Source of the DNA: Vibrio hannami
GTDB taxonomy: Bacteria; Pseudomonadota; Gammaproteobacteria; Enterobacterales; Vibrionaceae
DNA: 64,000 bases
Direction: 5' to 3'
NCBI RefSeq assembly: GCF_029589055.1
Contig: NZ_JARQZP010000003.1
Span: forward strand, 1,364,001 to 1,428,000
The position numbers were made by a program, and so were the translations under genes. Below the pieces are notes generated by a model. The model was not told the origin of the DNA, made no database searches, and saw nothing but the letters and a program-made list of their open reading frames with translations. Positions 26,756 through 35,835 of this stretch are shown one piece after another (positions within the stretch are counted from its first letter, which is position 1; every line of letters starts with the position of its first letter).

Positions 26756-27712
26756 ATGGTAACAATTACAGATGTATCCAGGCTAGCAAACGTCTCAAAG
26801 GCCACTGTGTCACGAGTCATGAGTGGAAGTCGAGGGGTAAAAGAAGCAAGTCGAGAAGCAGTTTTAAAAGCAGCGGAAGAACTGAACTACCGCCCTAATG
26901 CTGCTGCTCAAAATCTCGCGAACCAGAGAACCGACTACATTGGAGTAATCTTATCAACAACTGATGCTGGACAAGTCTCAACCTACCTACCTCTCCTTTC
27001 AAAAGCTCTACGAAGTAAAGGTAAGCATATGCTGGTCAACTTTGCCGATACTCCGGCTGAGTACCAAAGGGTGGTTGAAGAGTTAAATAGTGGCCATTGT
27101 GATGCGATTATCGCACTTGGTGGACAAGTACCTTCTTCTTCTAAAGAGAATGTCATTGCTATTGATAGCAAGGCATCTTCTGAGATGCGCAATATTGGTT
27201 ACGACTATCGATTTGCCAGTGAGAGCGCATGCCGGTTCTTGTTCAGTAAAGGACACACTTCTGTTGCTATCGTTTTAGACGATGATAATTACGCGTCGCA
27301 GCAGGTACTTGAAGGTTATAAAACCTCGTTACAAAACATGGCAATGCCGGTGAACCGCCAGCTCATTGTCAATGCAGGGGAAAGTACCGAGCAGGCAATG
27401 ATGACACTGCTTAACAGCTACTCTCCATTTACAGCAATTATAGTAATGCGCGATAGTCAGGCTGCGGTTGCCATGAAGCTACTGAAGGACTTCAACCTTT
27501 CGACGCCACAAGAAGTTTCTATCATGTCACTTGAAGATTCATCTCTTGCAGCACAGCTTACCCCTCCGCTTACCTGTATCAGTTATCCTTCAGAAAAACT
27601 GGTTGAAGCAGCAATGAAAGAGCTGGATGACTACCTATGTGGCAGACCCGGTAAGGACAACAGTTTAGTTCCCGGTAATTTGGTAACCAGAGAATCCGTT
27701 GTAAATAGATAA
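26756..27712 (+). CDS. LacI family repressor of the beta-glucoside PTS (AscG-like)
   Basis: A 318-residue repressor. The N-terminal helix-turn-helix and hinge read TITDVSRLANVSKATVSRVM, then SRGVKEASREAVLKAAEELNYRPNAAAQNLA. The effector domain follows (YIGVILSTTDAGQVS, ALGG, HTSVAIVLDDDNYASQQVLEGYKTSL). It resembles AscG/GalR-type regulators of beta-glucoside genes. It lies directly downstream of the PTS operon with a near-palindromic site in front of it and matching sites in the divergent region at 22666-23029. Confidence 0.88.
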   Translation: MVTITDVSRLANVSKATVSRVMSGSRGVKEASREAVLKAAEELNYRPNAAAQNLANQRTDYIGVILSTTDAGQVSTYLPLLSKALRSKGKHMLVNFADTPAEYQRVVEELNSGHCDAIIALGGQVPSSSKENVIAIDSKASSEMRNIGYDYRFASESACRFLFSKGHTSVAIVLDDDNYASQQVLEGYKTSLQNMAMPVNRQLIVNAGESTEQAMMTLLNSYSPFTAIIVMRDSQAAVAMKLLKDFNLSTPQEVSIMSLEDSSLAAQLTPPLTCISYPSEKLVEAAMKELDDYLCGRPGKDNSLVPGNLVTRESVVNR

Positions 27713-27738
27713 AAAATAGCCACTGATTTCTCAGTGGC
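27711..27738 (-). terminator. Terminator of the lamB-malM-like unit
   Basis: Perfect stem GCCACTGA / TCAGTGGC (27719-27726 with 27731-27738), loop TTTC, followed on the minus strand by TATTTTTTAT. It lies between convergent genes. The remaining ~150 bases up to the MalM-like stop show nothing recognisable. Confidence 0.75.
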
Positions 27739-27892
27739 ACTCAATCAAATTAATTGAACTCGCGATCAATTCACCCTCTGTGGCTGCATCAAGTGGCTAC
27801 TGAATATCGCTAATTGTGCAGTACTTACACTGCCCCCCATTCTTCCCCCGAAGAATACTTTCGTCGTCGACTCTACTCGCTGCGAAACTCGC

Positions 27893-28816
27893 TTATCGCC
27901 CCTGTTTAAGGGCATCAAAAAACACATCTCTTAGTTTAGAGGAACCGGCCTTTTCTCCCTCTTCAACAAATCTAAGCGCTTTATCTATCTGGTTCTCACG
28001 CACTGCTTTCTCTACAAGCTCTATATACATAGCCTCGGTTTCCAGCTGGATAGTATCAACAGGGCTACTCACCTCTGACTTAGTTGCTAATGGCAATACT
28101 ACCGGAGCTGCCACAACCGCATTTTCTATTGATGGCGCGTTGTCAGATGCCAGCTTCACTTCCGTTAGCTTTGAATAACTAAACTTGATCTGAAAACTAC
28201 CTAGAGCCGAGTGTTCTATCACAACATCATCAAACATACGCGGTTCATTGTGCCTTCCAACTCTGATCGTCCCCTGATCCAGCTTAGGCAGTATAGTGAC
28301 CTCTTCCATATCTTTTTTAGTCGTATAAACCAATAGATACTCCACTCGCCCGCTGTGCAGGTGCGCTTCGGATATCTTTATTTCCCGCTCAAACTGATCC
28401 CCGTTAAATATCGATCCCGAATCATAATCAATATCTTCACTGCCGAATGTCGTAACCGGATTAAAATGCTCATCCAGCAACATCACATTTGGGACATATA
28501 CCGAATCGTTAAATGTTGAGATAACCTTTACTTTAATGCCTTCCACCGCATTGGACGGCAAGCGCACTCCCTGAACAAATGACTTACCAGTGCTTAACTC
28601 AAGCGCCTGACTATCCGGTGTTAGGGCGAAATCATAAAGCCCTGGTTGCTCGATGCTTTCGTAATCAAGCTGGCCAAAAGAAGTACAGCATACCTCTGCT
28701 TTCTGAAGCAGTTGCATACTTTGTTCTGCACTTACCATCGGTTGCACATCAGTAGTACTGCAACCTATTAATAATGCACTGACACTCAGTGCTAATAATT
28801 TCTTAAAACAGGTCAT
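27893..28816 (-). CDS. malM: MalM-like lipoprotein
   Basis: A 307-residue protein with lipoprotein signal MTCFKKLLALSVSALLIGC (lipobox LIGC). It has a region resembling the maltose-operon periplasmic protein MalM: CCTSFGQLDYESIEQPG, then SFVQGVRLPSNA, VYVPNVMLLDEHFNPV and VEYLLVYTT. The C-terminal ~60 residues form a separate helical segment (YIELVEKAVRENQIDKALRFVEEGEKAGSS). MalM function is unknown, but it commonly follows lamB as here, after 118 bases. The family call rests on remembered pattern plus position. It probably assists outer-membrane passage of glucan oligosaccharides. Confidence 0.72.
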   Translation of the reverse strand: MTCFKKLLALSVSALLIGCSTTDVQPMVSAEQSMQLLQKAEVCCTSFGQLDYESIEQPGLYDFALTPDSQALELSTGKSFVQGVRLPSNAVEGIKVKVISTFNDSVYVPNVMLLDEHFNPVTTFGSEDIDYDSGSIFNGDQFEREIKISEAHLHSGRVEYLLVYTTKKDMEEVTILPKLDQGTIRVGRHNEPRMFDDVVIEHSALGSFQIKFSYSKLTEVKLASDNAPSIENAVVAAPVVLPLATKSEVSSPVDTIQLETEAMYIELVEKAVRENQIDKALRFVEEGEKAGSSKLRDVFFDALKQGR

Positions 28817-28893
28817 TTAAATTTCCTCGTCGACTGAGGCGGATAAATCCGCTATGAATAAGTACTTAGATGATCTCATTCATAGCCAATTTA

Positions 28894-28926
28894 AAATGTA
28901 GGAGCCCTCATACTGGGCCCCTACTT
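28894..28926 (-). terminator. Hairpin between lamB-like and malM-like genes
   Basis: On the minus strand AAAAGTAGGGGCCC pairs with GGGCTCCTACATTTT across a 5-7 base loop, beginning just after the lamB stop. It is probably a partial terminator that makes more porin than downstream lipoprotein, as in many lamB-malM pairs. Confidence 0.65.
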
Positions 28927-28934
28927 TTATGTGA

Positions 28935-30218
28935 TTACCACCACATATCTGCTTGAATACCTACAAGCAAGTCTGCTTTATCACGTGCTGAACCATCCAG
29001 GTAAGTCGTTAGGAAACGGATTTCTGGAGCCGGACCAAAGCCAGTTGGAACGATAACCGTTGGAGCTACTGTAAGTTTGTAGTTAGTCTGGTCATCACCA
29101 ACACCTGCTGCATCTTCCCACTTGTTGTACTGGTAACCAGCTTCTGTTGCGATAAAGAAGTTCTTAGTTACCGGGAAGCTTGGGCGAATCATTGCAGAAG
29201 CCCAGCTATCTTTACCACCAGCATCCAGATCATTGTACTGACCCTGGATAGAGTGGAAGATGCTCACACCGTTTTCAAAGAAGTAACCACCCCATACCAA
29301 TGCACGAGCAGATACATCCCCACTTTCTACCTTCTTCATGTTGCTTGGACCTTCCAGAGCGCCGTTACCCGGTTTCCATGCGTTATAAGTCGTGATTGAA
29401 CCACCCAATAGCTGACCTGACCCCAAACCTTTACCAACCTGAGCGATATACTTGGTAAAGCCTTTGTCAGATACACCAAATACAGAATCAGTGTTCACTA
29501 TAGCAGTAGCTTCAATACCATTTGATGCATATTTAACATCATCAACCATGTTGTCTGGCAGGTACTTAGCCATTGTGTGTAGTTCTACGCTACCGAAGTT
29601 CACACCTACGTGTACCGAGTGCATAGGGTTGTTGGTATCAGTACCCCAGAAACCACCTTCTGCATCATCACTTGCGATGTAAGCGAAGTCCCACTTGTTG
29701 TCGCCAATTTCCATGCCTTCAATACCAACACCAGTACCAGACATATCGGTGTAGAAGAAATCGGTCATAAAGATGTAGTTATCTTTACCGTAGAAGCGCT
29801 TACCGCCCCATAAAACACCGGTATCTGTAACCCCTTCCATCTCAACAAAAGTCTCAACCAGACCAACGTTGCCATTCGCTGCATCGGCACTGGTACTCAG
29901 CTGGTTTTTACCTTCTGAACTTGCATTATCGGCACCAAGACGAGATTTGATACGAATCTTCTGACCATCCTCGTTTTCAAAGTTCTTTTGTAGTGCAAGT
30001 TCAAAGTGGTTGTCCGACTCAAGACCTAAACGACCTAAACGCTCTTTAGAGGCAGGGAATTTTGAACGCTTAAAATCATCGTTCTTACTGTATAGCGCGC
30101 CTGCACGAAAATAGCCGTGGAATTCAAATCCATCACTTTTTTCTGCCAGAGCAGCTGGTGATGCGGATAAACCCACAGTAGCAAGTAGACAGGCAAGGGA
30201 TACTTTGGACAGTTTCAT
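28935..30218 (-). CDS. lamB: Maltoporin-like carbohydrate porin LamB
   Basis: A 427-residue outer-membrane protein. It has a signal peptide (about 1-25, ending PAALA) and the LamB opening FEFHGYFRAGALYS. The body matches the 18-stranded sugar porin family: RLGRLGLESDNHFELAL, VETFVEMEGV, VLWGGKRFYGKDNYIFMTDFFY, MDMWW-like end ADMWW. The start at 30218 (MKLSK) has GGAG at a good distance; the frame extends 4 residues upstream. Placed under GAAAGCGCTTTC operators with a GH16 and a glucan phosphorylase, it most likely passes linear beta-glucan (laminari-) oligosaccharides rather than maltodextrins; that specificity is inferred. Confidence 0.88.
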   Translation of the reverse strand: MKLSKVSLACLLATVGLSASPAALAEKSDGFEFHGYFRAGALYSKNDDFKRSKFPASKERLGRLGLESDNHFELALQKNFENEDGQKIRIKSRLGADNASSEGKNQLSTSADAANGNVGLVETFVEMEGVTDTGVLWGGKRFYGKDNYIFMTDFFYTDMSGTGVGIEGMEIGDNKWDFAYIASDDAEGGFWGTDTNNPMHSVHVGVNFGSVELHTMAKYLPDNMVDDVKYASNGIEATAIVNTDSVFGVSDKGFTKYIAQVGKGLGSGQLLGGSITTYNAWKPGNGALEGPSNMKKVESGDVSARALVWGGYFFENGVSIFHSIQGQYNDLDAGGKDSWASAMIRPSFPVTKNFFIATEAGYQYNKWEDAAGVGDDQTNYKLTVAPTVIVPTGFGPAPEIRFLTTYLDGSARDKADLLVGIQADMWW

Positions 30219-30260
30219 TATTAACTCCATGTTCAGACACTTTTGCTTTTTCTCTCCCGA

Positions 30261-30280
30261 AAAAGAAAGCGCTTTCTTTT
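30261..30280. promoter_or_regulatory. GAAAGCGCTTTC operator, lamB proximal
   Basis: Perfect 20-bp palindrome AAAAGAAAGCGCTTTCTTTT, 43 bases before the lamB start. Same core as five other sites in the locus. Confidence 0.85.
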
Positions 30281-30437
30281 AAAATCAAAAAAATCTGACA
30301 TAATTTACATTTGGAGCGAATGAGAGTGCAAATATCGGCCAAATTAGCCAATAAAAGTGGGGATTCATTGCTCTTCTCTATGTCAGTGGGAGCATTATAT
30401 TCGCCAACTGGTCGTTAAACAGTGACCAAACTCACCA

Positions 30438-30453
30438 AAGAAAGCGCTTTCTT
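30438..30453. promoter_or_regulatory. GAAAGCGCTTTC operator, regulator proximal
   Basis: Perfect 16-bp palindrome AAGAAAGCGCTTTCTT, 139 bases before the LacI gene start. It could serve autoregulation or pair with the lamB-proximal site. Confidence 0.85.
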
Positions 30454-30592
30454 ATGTATAGATCACATTTCAAATGATCTTTAGAGAATTAAATGAACTT
30501 CTTATCTTTAAAGGGGTAAGAGTTGACAGACATCTACAAATAGAAACCCTTTTTCAAAAGAAATTTACACTGATGGAATTGATACAGGTAAC

Positions 30593-31651
30593 ATGGTGAC
30601 AGAAAAGAATGAAATCCGTCTTTTTGCAGAGGAAAGCAAATTGATCACAATTAAAGAAGTAGCAGAGTTTGCAAAGGTTTCTCAATCAACCGTATCAAGA
30701 GCTCTGAATGGACATAAATCAGTAAAAGAAGCCAACCGGGTAAAGGTTTTTGAAGCTATCGAAAAACTTGGCTATCAGCCAAATGCTTTTGCACAGGCAC
30801 TGGCTTCTAATAAATCGTTCAGTATAGGTATGCTGGTTGGTACGCTAGATGGCCCCTTTTATGGGCCGATGATGCACAATGCGGAGAAAGCGGTTCGAAA
30901 AGAGAACTATCACCTAATAATCACCAGTGGTAACGAACTCTATGATCAGGAGCAGGACTCTATCCAGTTTCTGTGTTCTAAAAAAGTTGACGGTCTGATC
31001 CTGGTGTCGGATATGCTCTCAGACGGGGATATCCTCAATATCTGCGAGAAAACACCAGCAACCATGGTCCTTAACCGATATATCCCTGAAATTTCAAATA
31101 AATGTATCACCATTGACAATGAGCTTGGCGGCTTCTTAGCGGTTGAACACCTTATCGAAAAAGGGCATACAAAAATCGGTTGTATCACTGGTCAGCTAAG
31201 TAAAGTGGATAGTCGCGACCGTCTTCAGGGCTATCGCAATGCATTGGCAAAACATGGTATCGAGTACGACCCAAACCTGGTGGTTGAAGGTCGTTTTGAT
31301 CATAAAGGCAATAATGAGGCGATTACTCGCTTGCTAGATCGAGATCTAGAGATGACCGCCATTTTCTGCATGAACGACAATATTGCGGTTACTGCCTACA
31401 GTACCTGTCTTGAGCGAGGCATGAAAATCGGTCAGGACATTTCTATTGTTGGCTACGATAATGTGAGTTACTCGCAACATATGAACCCAGGCCTCACTAC
31501 CATTGATTTCCCGGTAAAGGAGATGGCCATTCAGGGCGCTGAAGGTGTGCTAAGTATTTTGGCTGGGAAAGAAATTGAGCATATCGAGACCAAGTTAAGT
31601 CCGAAGTTAATTGAGCGCGGCTCGGTGAAGGATTTGACAGATATTCTTTGA
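30593..31651 (+). CDS. LacI family repressor of the beta-glucan locus
   Basis: A 352-residue repressor with an 18-residue N-terminal extension before the helix-turn-helix TIKEVAEFAKVSQSTVSRAL. The hinge is SVKEANRVKVFEAIEKLGYQPNAFAQALAS and the effector domain includes FSIGMLVGTLDGPFYGPMM, GHTKIGCITGQLSKVDSRDRLQGY and ISIVGYDNVSYSQHMNPGLTTI (cited by cores). It is the obvious binder of the GAAAGCGCTTTC palindromes around lamB, the phosphorylase, the ABC importer and GH16. The effector is probably a laminari- or related oligosaccharide. The ATG at 30593 has CAGGT upstream; a start at a later codon cannot be excluded. Confidence 0.88.
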   Translation: MVTEKNEIRLFAEESKLITIKEVAEFAKVSQSTVSRALNGHKSVKEANRVKVFEAIEKLGYQPNAFAQALASNKSFSIGMLVGTLDGPFYGPMMHNAEKAVRKENYHLIITSGNELYDQEQDSIQFLCSKKVDGLILVSDMLSDGDILNICEKTPATMVLNRYIPEISNKCITIDNELGGFLAVEHLIEKGHTKIGCITGQLSKVDSRDRLQGYRNALAKHGIEYDPNLVVEGRFDHKGNNEAITRLLDRDLEMTAIFCMNDNIAVTAYSTCLERGMKIGQDISIVGYDNVSYSQHMNPGLTTIDFPVKEMAIQGAEGVLSILAGKEIEHIETKLSPKLIERGSVKDLTDIL

Positions 31652-31664
31652 GTTCAGTGTTTTC

Positions 31665-31781
31665 CTCGTTCCAACGCTCTGCGTTGGAATGCATACCTTA
31701 ACCTAATTTAACCACTTGATCTGTTTGATGCATTGGGATTAATTGAGTTAAATATGAATTCCCACGCAGAGCATGGGAACT
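31665..31781. repeat. Palindromic repeat, diverged relative of the 112-bp units at 35.6 kb
   Basis: 117 bases bounded by inverted arms CTCGTTCCAACGCTCTGCGT and ACGCAGAGCATGGGAACT. The arms match those of two near-identical units at 35554-35665 and 35700-35810; the centre is different. Confidence 0.7.
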
Positions 31782-31882
31782 AGACAAAGGATAGTTTGTC
31801 ATTCTGGCATGTCCGTTACAGCAAGCACACCCGGTAAACACAGAGACTTCGGCAAATAGCTTTTTCCAGAGAATAAAAATAA

Positions 31883-31911
31883 AAAAATCAGACACTTAAT
31901 GCCTGATTTTT
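31883..31911 (+). terminator. Terminator-like hairpin after the LacI gene
   Basis: Perfect 9-bp stem AAAAATCAG / CTGATTTTT (31883-31891 with 31903-31911) with T residues after it. It is usable in both directions between the convergent LacI and phosphorylase genes. Confidence 0.75.
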
Positions 31912-31942
31912 CTTAAGATTCCGGACTTAGTTTAGACTCATC

Positions 31943-31973
31943 CGGAATGACGTTTTTTTTAGCCGTCATTCCG
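31943..31973 (-). terminator. Hairpin downstream of the glucan phosphorylase gene
   Basis: Perfect 10-bp stem CGGAATGACG / CGTCATTCCG (31943-31952 with 31964-31973) around a T/A-rich loop. The arm overlaps a GTCATTCCG-type repeat. Probably acts as terminator or mRNA end protector for the gene that stops at 32015. Confidence 0.55.
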
Positions 31974-32005
31974 TATAGCGAGGGACGAGCGTAGTACGGA
32001 ATCTG
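31965..32005. repeat. GTCATTCCG-type short palindromic repeat
   Basis: 41-base element beginning GTCATTCCGTATAGCGAGGG and ending TACGGAATCTG. It is related to the two GTCATTCCGGCCGAGCCTA elements at 35515 and 35836. The arms are inverted complements, as in REP-type sequences. Confidence 0.6.
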
Positions 32006-32014
32006 TCTTTGGAG

Positions 32015-35000
32015 TTATCGAGGAAGATAAACCTCAACTTTTTCAAGTTTGCCTTCGCGAGCAAAGATACCTTTACTCAGATCTTTAGGAAGAACATTAC
32101 CAGCGACCTCAGTCTGCTCCCCTTCCTTCGAAGTGATCACTACTTTAATTTCAGCATCATCTGACAACTGGTAGATAAACGGCACCTGACAGTAAGTAAA
32201 CGCAAGGCCATCTTTAGGAACGACCTTAGTTTGAGTATCACCAAACACATTTTCGAAGCGGAACGCTGTAGACTCAGAAATAAACTCAGCTCGGTTCAGA
32301 AGCGTTGGCTCAATAACAATTTCGCCATCCTTAACATTCAAACCTAATTCGCCAAAGCGAGTAATGATCTCTTCCTTCACCTGACCTGTCATACCTGGCT
32401 GCTGGGCACCTGCGTGCTTAGGCGTGTGTGAGTATGGGTCAGTCGGGAACGCACCATAGTTTTCTGGTGTTTTGTTGAAGCCAATACCTTCACGAACACG
32501 GTAGTAGTAATCAGCCAGTTTCGCCGTTACTTCACCTTGTGGATCTTGCGCCAGAGCTACCTGATAGTTTTCTTGAACAGCAAGAAGAAGCTTAGAAACC
32601 ATGTGCCAGTAGATACAACCAAGACCTTCATAGCCAAACATTGTGCCAGAACGACCAGTAAACGCTCTGTGGTTAAATACCGTTTCGTAGCTTTCTATTA
32701 CGTTTTGAACCAGCTCTTCAGACGATTGCGCATACTCTTTCGCCGCCGCTTTTAAAACAGGCTCTAGATAACCACTGTTTTCAAAATCAGGGTTAAAGTG
32801 GTACTTACCTTCAACATCCTGGTTTACAACACGCTTATCACCTTTAGCTACCATCGCAGACAGAAGTGCGTTACCTTCCACCAGCTCAGCAGGAATCGAG
32901 TTCTTGTTCACGAATGCAGTCAGGTCACGATCCGGGTAAAGCATTAAGCTCTTCTGGTCGTCGCGGTACATATCGCTAGCAAACAGGTTATCCAGCAGTT
33001 CAACCGCTTCAGCCGGAGAAAGTGAACCCGCGCTCAGGATTGAAACCTGACCTTCAAGCATTGGGTAAAGCTCATCGACAGAAACCTGTTCTGAGTTGTA
33101 GTTGATGATGTTGTAAGCGTTAAACAAGCCATCTTCACGCTTGTTATTGGCGATGCTCTCTTCAAGCACTTCATGGCTCACATCCATCAGTTTTGCTACT
33201 TCAGCAAGTTCAATGGCCGTTTTACCCGAGAATCCATTACGGTAAACCTTGTTGCGGTACTCTTCTGCAGCCTTCTCTAGCTGAACCAGGATAGAGTGAC
33301 GAGTTTGGCGAGTAACCGTCTTCTGACGAATTTCTTGCGCTGCACGGTTAAGCACAGAGGTAGTTGCTACCATCCAGTCTGCAACTTCGTTTGAAAGTTG
33401 AACGCTTGCAGGTGCTTTCTCCAGAATCTTCTGCATAAATGCCACGTAACGACGCATGTAGTACAGCGTAACCATCGATAGGCCGTTACCAACAATCGCG
33501 TTGTTCGCATCGTTCCATTCAGGGCGCTGAGTGTTTAGCCAAATACCACCATCAAGCACCAGGTTACTTAGCTTAGACAGTAGAGGAACCAGCACTTTTT
33601 CAAGTAGGTTAACCAGGTAAACTTCGTTGTCAGAGTTCAGGATCAAACGGCCATCGCTGCCAATTTCAGCAACTTTACGTTCGATAGCAGCTTGCTTGTC
33701 ATCGTTAAAGTCAACCGTGTCTTTCGGGTTGTTGAATAGCGCTTCAACACCACATAACTCGTATGGAACGTTCGCATAACAGAACACTTCATCAGAAAGT
33801 AGTTTGATCAGCTCTTCTGGCTCATATTTGTCTGCAAGCTCAAGGAATTTCAGCAGATAAATAATCTGGTGGTCACCCCAGTAACCGATGTTGCTCCACG
33901 GGTCATCTGGCTCAATAACTTCCCAGTCGATACCGTCTTTAGTGATACGGTAAGGGTTGTAACCATCAGCCGTCGAGGCGTTTACGAACTTAGCGATAAA
34001 TGACTTCACAAACTCAGGGTAGCTCAGTGCTGACGCTTCCCAGTTCTGGAAGATATCGCGCCAGTTGCCCTGATAAGAAAGCAGGCGATCGCCTTCTTCG
34101 TCACGAACCTTAATTTCATAGTGGTTCCATGGGCGGCTTGGGTCACCGTGACGACGACCAAACGTCAGTGGCAGATATTCGTAACACAGACGAATCAGCT
34201 GAGGATCGTTCACCTCTTTCGCTTTCTCCATCAGTTCACTGTTAGTAAATACATCAGGCAAAGCTTCGAAGAAGGCTGCATGACGTTCTGCAACTCGCTT
34301 GTTGTAGTTCGCCAGAGTTTTGCAAACATCTGCTTTTTCAAGATCGTAGTTGTTCTCAAAAATACCGCCACGCATGTTGTTAAACAGAACGTTAGCATAA
34401 TGGTGAACACTGGTGTTCTCCTCAGAGGTCAGCTGCCACGCATCTGCGCCAGACATCAGGCTCTTCAGCTCATTGTGATTATCAGCAATGCTCTGCTCAA
34501 TAAGGGAAGCAAGGTTGTCCTCTCCCAAAACAACCCGCTTCATGTTCTCAATATCAGCGTGAGTTTTATCGATATCTGCAACGATTACCCAGCTGTTTGT
34601 CTCACCCGGCTTAAGCGCGAGTGATTTGTTAATCATGTAAGCACCACGCAGACCTTTAGTCAGCGACTCATTGGTCAGCTCTCGGCCTTTGCGGAAGTTA
34701 TTTACCTGCTGGCTTGAAAGCAGGATAGTTGAGTCGTCTGAATCAACATTAAATACCGTTGTCGCACGCAGAGATTCTGCAGGTTCCGCTTTGTCACTTA
34801 ACGTCGCGTACATGGTGAATAGGGCTAGTGGTGTCTCTTCTACCTGCTCATTCCACTTGTAAGCGTCTACAAGGGCGCTACGAGTTTGAAGAGCACCTAA
34901 CGGCGCACCTGAAGGAAGAAGGTTCTGCAGACCATCCAGAAGCTCAATTTCACGGTTAGCAGAAGACAGATCCTGGAGAGCAGATTTACGCACAAAACCA

Positions 35001-35446
35001 AACTTCTCTGATGTATTCCAGCTGTATTGGAACTTCAGGCTCAGACAGTGGTTAATCTCTTCAAAAGTGATTTTGTCACCAACTGCATTTTTGTATAGGT
35101 TGCGCTGAACTGTGTACATACCATTGTGGTGTTCGTTAAACGGTTCCCAAATCGCGTAACCGTTGTCTGTTTTCACCTTGATAATGGTTTTGGAGCCAGT
35201 GTTCTCTGCACTCTCGTGGATATGATCCACAGACTTATACGGGAACAGTGCATTCTCTGGACGAACACGACCAGCAGACAAGCTGCCTGTTGATGAGATA
35301 AACAACCAGTGGTTGCTCGCGGATACAACGCTGATAAAGAACGGAGGCATCTGGTCAACGTTTTCAATCTTATAAAAACGCTCACCATCAAGGTCAACAA
35401 ACTGACCTTTTACTGCTTCAAGCTCTGTGTGAGATTTAAATTCCAT
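32015..35446 (-). CDS. Large glucan phosphorylase, GH94/GH149-like (probable beta-1,3-oligoglucan phosphorylase)
   Basis: A 1143-residue cytoplasmic protein with no signal peptide. The size and layout fit the large beta-glucan phosphorylases (GH149, GH161 and the 1,2-beta-oligoglucan phosphorylases of GH94): an N-terminal beta-sandwich (FYKIENVDQMPPFFISVVS, WEPFNEHHNG), an (alpha/alpha)6 catalytic part and a C-terminal jelly roll. The segment RPEWNDANNAIVGNG (Asp646) corresponds to the WNDG catalytic-acid motif of GH94. DDPWSNIGYWGDHQIIYL and GYEGLGCIYWHMVSKLLLAVQE are other strong signatures. With GH16 laminarinase and an oligosaccharide importer in the same regulon, beta-1,3-glucan oligomers are the likely substrate, giving glucose-1-phosphate. 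Family number and linkage need confirmation. The start at 35446 follows a lone operator core. Confidence 0.78.
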   Translation of the reverse strand: MEFKSHTELEAVKGQFVDLDGERFYKIENVDQMPPFFISVVSASNHWLFISSTGSLSAGRVRPENALFPYKSVDHIHESAENTGSKTIIKVKTDNGYAIWEPFNEHHNGMYTVQRNLYKNAVGDKITFEEINHCLSLKFQYSWNTSEKFGFVRKSALQDLSSANREIELLDGLQNLLPSGAPLGALQTRSALVDAYKWNEQVEETPLALFTMYATLSDKAEPAESLRATTVFNVDSDDSTILLSSQQVNNFRKGRELTNESLTKGLRGAYMINKSLALKPGETNSWVIVADIDKTHADIENMKRVVLGEDNLASLIEQSIADNHNELKSLMSGADAWQLTSEENTSVHHYANVLFNNMRGGIFENNYDLEKADVCKTLANYNKRVAERHAAFFEALPDVFTNSELMEKAKEVNDPQLIRLCYEYLPLTFGRRHGDPSRPWNHYEIKVRDEEGDRLLSYQGNWRDIFQNWEASALSYPEFVKSFIAKFVNASTADGYNPYRITKDGIDWEVIEPDDPWSNIGYWGDHQIIYLLKFLELADKYEPEELIKLLSDEVFCYANVPYELCGVEALFNNPKDTVDFNDDKQAAIERKVAEIGSDGRLILNSDNEVYLVNLLEKVLVPLLSKLSNLVLDGGIWLNTQRPEWNDANNAIVGNGLSMVTLYYMRRYVAFMQKILEKAPASVQLSNEVADWMVATTSVLNRAAQEIRQKTVTRQTRHSILVQLEKAAEEYRNKVYRNGFSGKTAIELAEVAKLMDVSHEVLEESIANNKREDGLFNAYNIINYNSEQVSVDELYPMLEGQVSILSAGSLSPAEAVELLDNLFASDMYRDDQKSLMLYPDRDLTAFVNKNSIPAELVEGNALLSAMVAKGDKRVVNQDVEGKYHFNPDFENSGYLEPVLKAAAKEYAQSSEELVQNVIESYETVFNHRAFTGRSGTMFGYEGLGCIYWHMVSKLLLAVQENYQVALAQDPQGEVTAKLADYYYRVREGIGFNKTPENYGAFPTDPYSHTPKHAGAQQPGMTGQVKEEIITRFGELGLNVKDGEIVIEPTLLNRAEFISESTAFRFENVFGDTQTKVVPKDGLAFTYCQVPFIYQLSDDAEIKVVITSKEGEQTEVAGNVLPKDLSKGIFAREGKLEKVEVYLPR

Positions 35447-35464
35447 CGTTATTACCAATTTCGT

Positions 35465-35476
35465 GAAAGCGCTTTC
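35465..35476. promoter_or_regulatory. GAAAGCGCTTTC operator before the phosphorylase gene
   Basis: Perfect 12-bp core palindrome GAAAGCGCTTTC, 19 bases before the start codon. It has weaker flanks than the other copies and lies where binding would block transcription or translation initiation. Confidence 0.8.
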
Positions 35477-35514
35477 TTGGCGCTAATTTTTTTAAATTAA
35501 ATTCTTACTTCTTT

Positions 35515-35551
35515 GTCATTCCGGCCGAGCCTAAGCGAGGGCCGGAACCTG
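35515..35551. repeat. GTCATTCCGG-type palindromic repeat, copy 1
   Basis: 37 bases beginning GTCATTCCGGCCGAGCCTA and ending GGCCGGAACCTG; the arms CCGGCC / GGCCGG pair. Nearly identical to the copy at 35836-35872. Confidence 0.7.
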
Positions 35552-35553
35552 TT

Positions 35554-35665
35554 CTCGTACCCACGCTCTGCGTGGTAACGCCTACCTGAGCAAACGAGTC
35601 TGCTTCAACTTAATGAAGCACCATGAAGTACCGTATGCATTCCCACGGGGGACCGTGGGAACGAG
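35554..35665. repeat. 112-bp palindromic repeat unit, copy 1
   Basis: Begins CTCGTACCCACGCTCTGCGT and ends in an inverted version (GACCGTGGGAACGAG). About 85-90% identical by eye to the unit at 35700-35810, separated from it by 34 bases. It fills the gap between the ATPase and phosphorylase genes; no coding potential. Confidence 0.75.
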
Positions 35666-35699
35666 TTATTCTTTTCTTTTCATGGTGCTGGCAATTTCT

Positions 35700-35810
35700 C
35701 TCGTTCCCACGCTCTGCGTGGTAACGCCTACCTGAGCAAATGAGTCAACCTCAACTTAATGAGGCACCATGAGTATCGTATGCATTCCCACGCGGAGCGT
35801 GAGGAACGAG
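35700..35810. repeat. 112-bp palindromic repeat unit, copy 2
   Basis: Begins CTCGTTCCCACGCTCTGCGT and ends GAGCGTGAGGAACGAG. Same orientation as copy 1, with shared interior GGTAACGCCTACCTGAGCAA and CAACTTAATGA. Differences between the copies are scattered substitutions. Confidence 0.75.
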
Positions 35811-35835
35811 TATGGTTATCTAACACCACCACTTC

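Larger units (their letters stand above)
30219..30592. other. Divergent lamB / LacI control region
   Basis: 374 bases between lamB and its regulator gene. It holds two LacI-type operators 165 bases apart (30261-30280 and 30438-30453), a spacing that would allow repressor looping. The rest is AT-rich promoter sequence with no gene. Confidence 0.6.

Noticed and set aside
27816..28178. 120-codon Ser-rich plus-strand frame
   Set aside because: It overlaps the MalM-like gene on the opposite strand, whose lipoprotein signal and position after lamB are much stronger evidence.
30455..30480. Possible CRP site near the lamB regulator (GATCACATTT half site)
   Set aside because: Only one half site is good; the partner half at the right spacing is missing.
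34121..34624. 167-codon frame inside the phosphorylase gene
   Set aside because: Antisense shadow within a 1143-residue conserved enzyme.
35554..35810. Tandem repeats as a CRISPR array
   Set aside because: Only two long units of 112 bp with palindromic arms and no short spacers or cas genes nearby.
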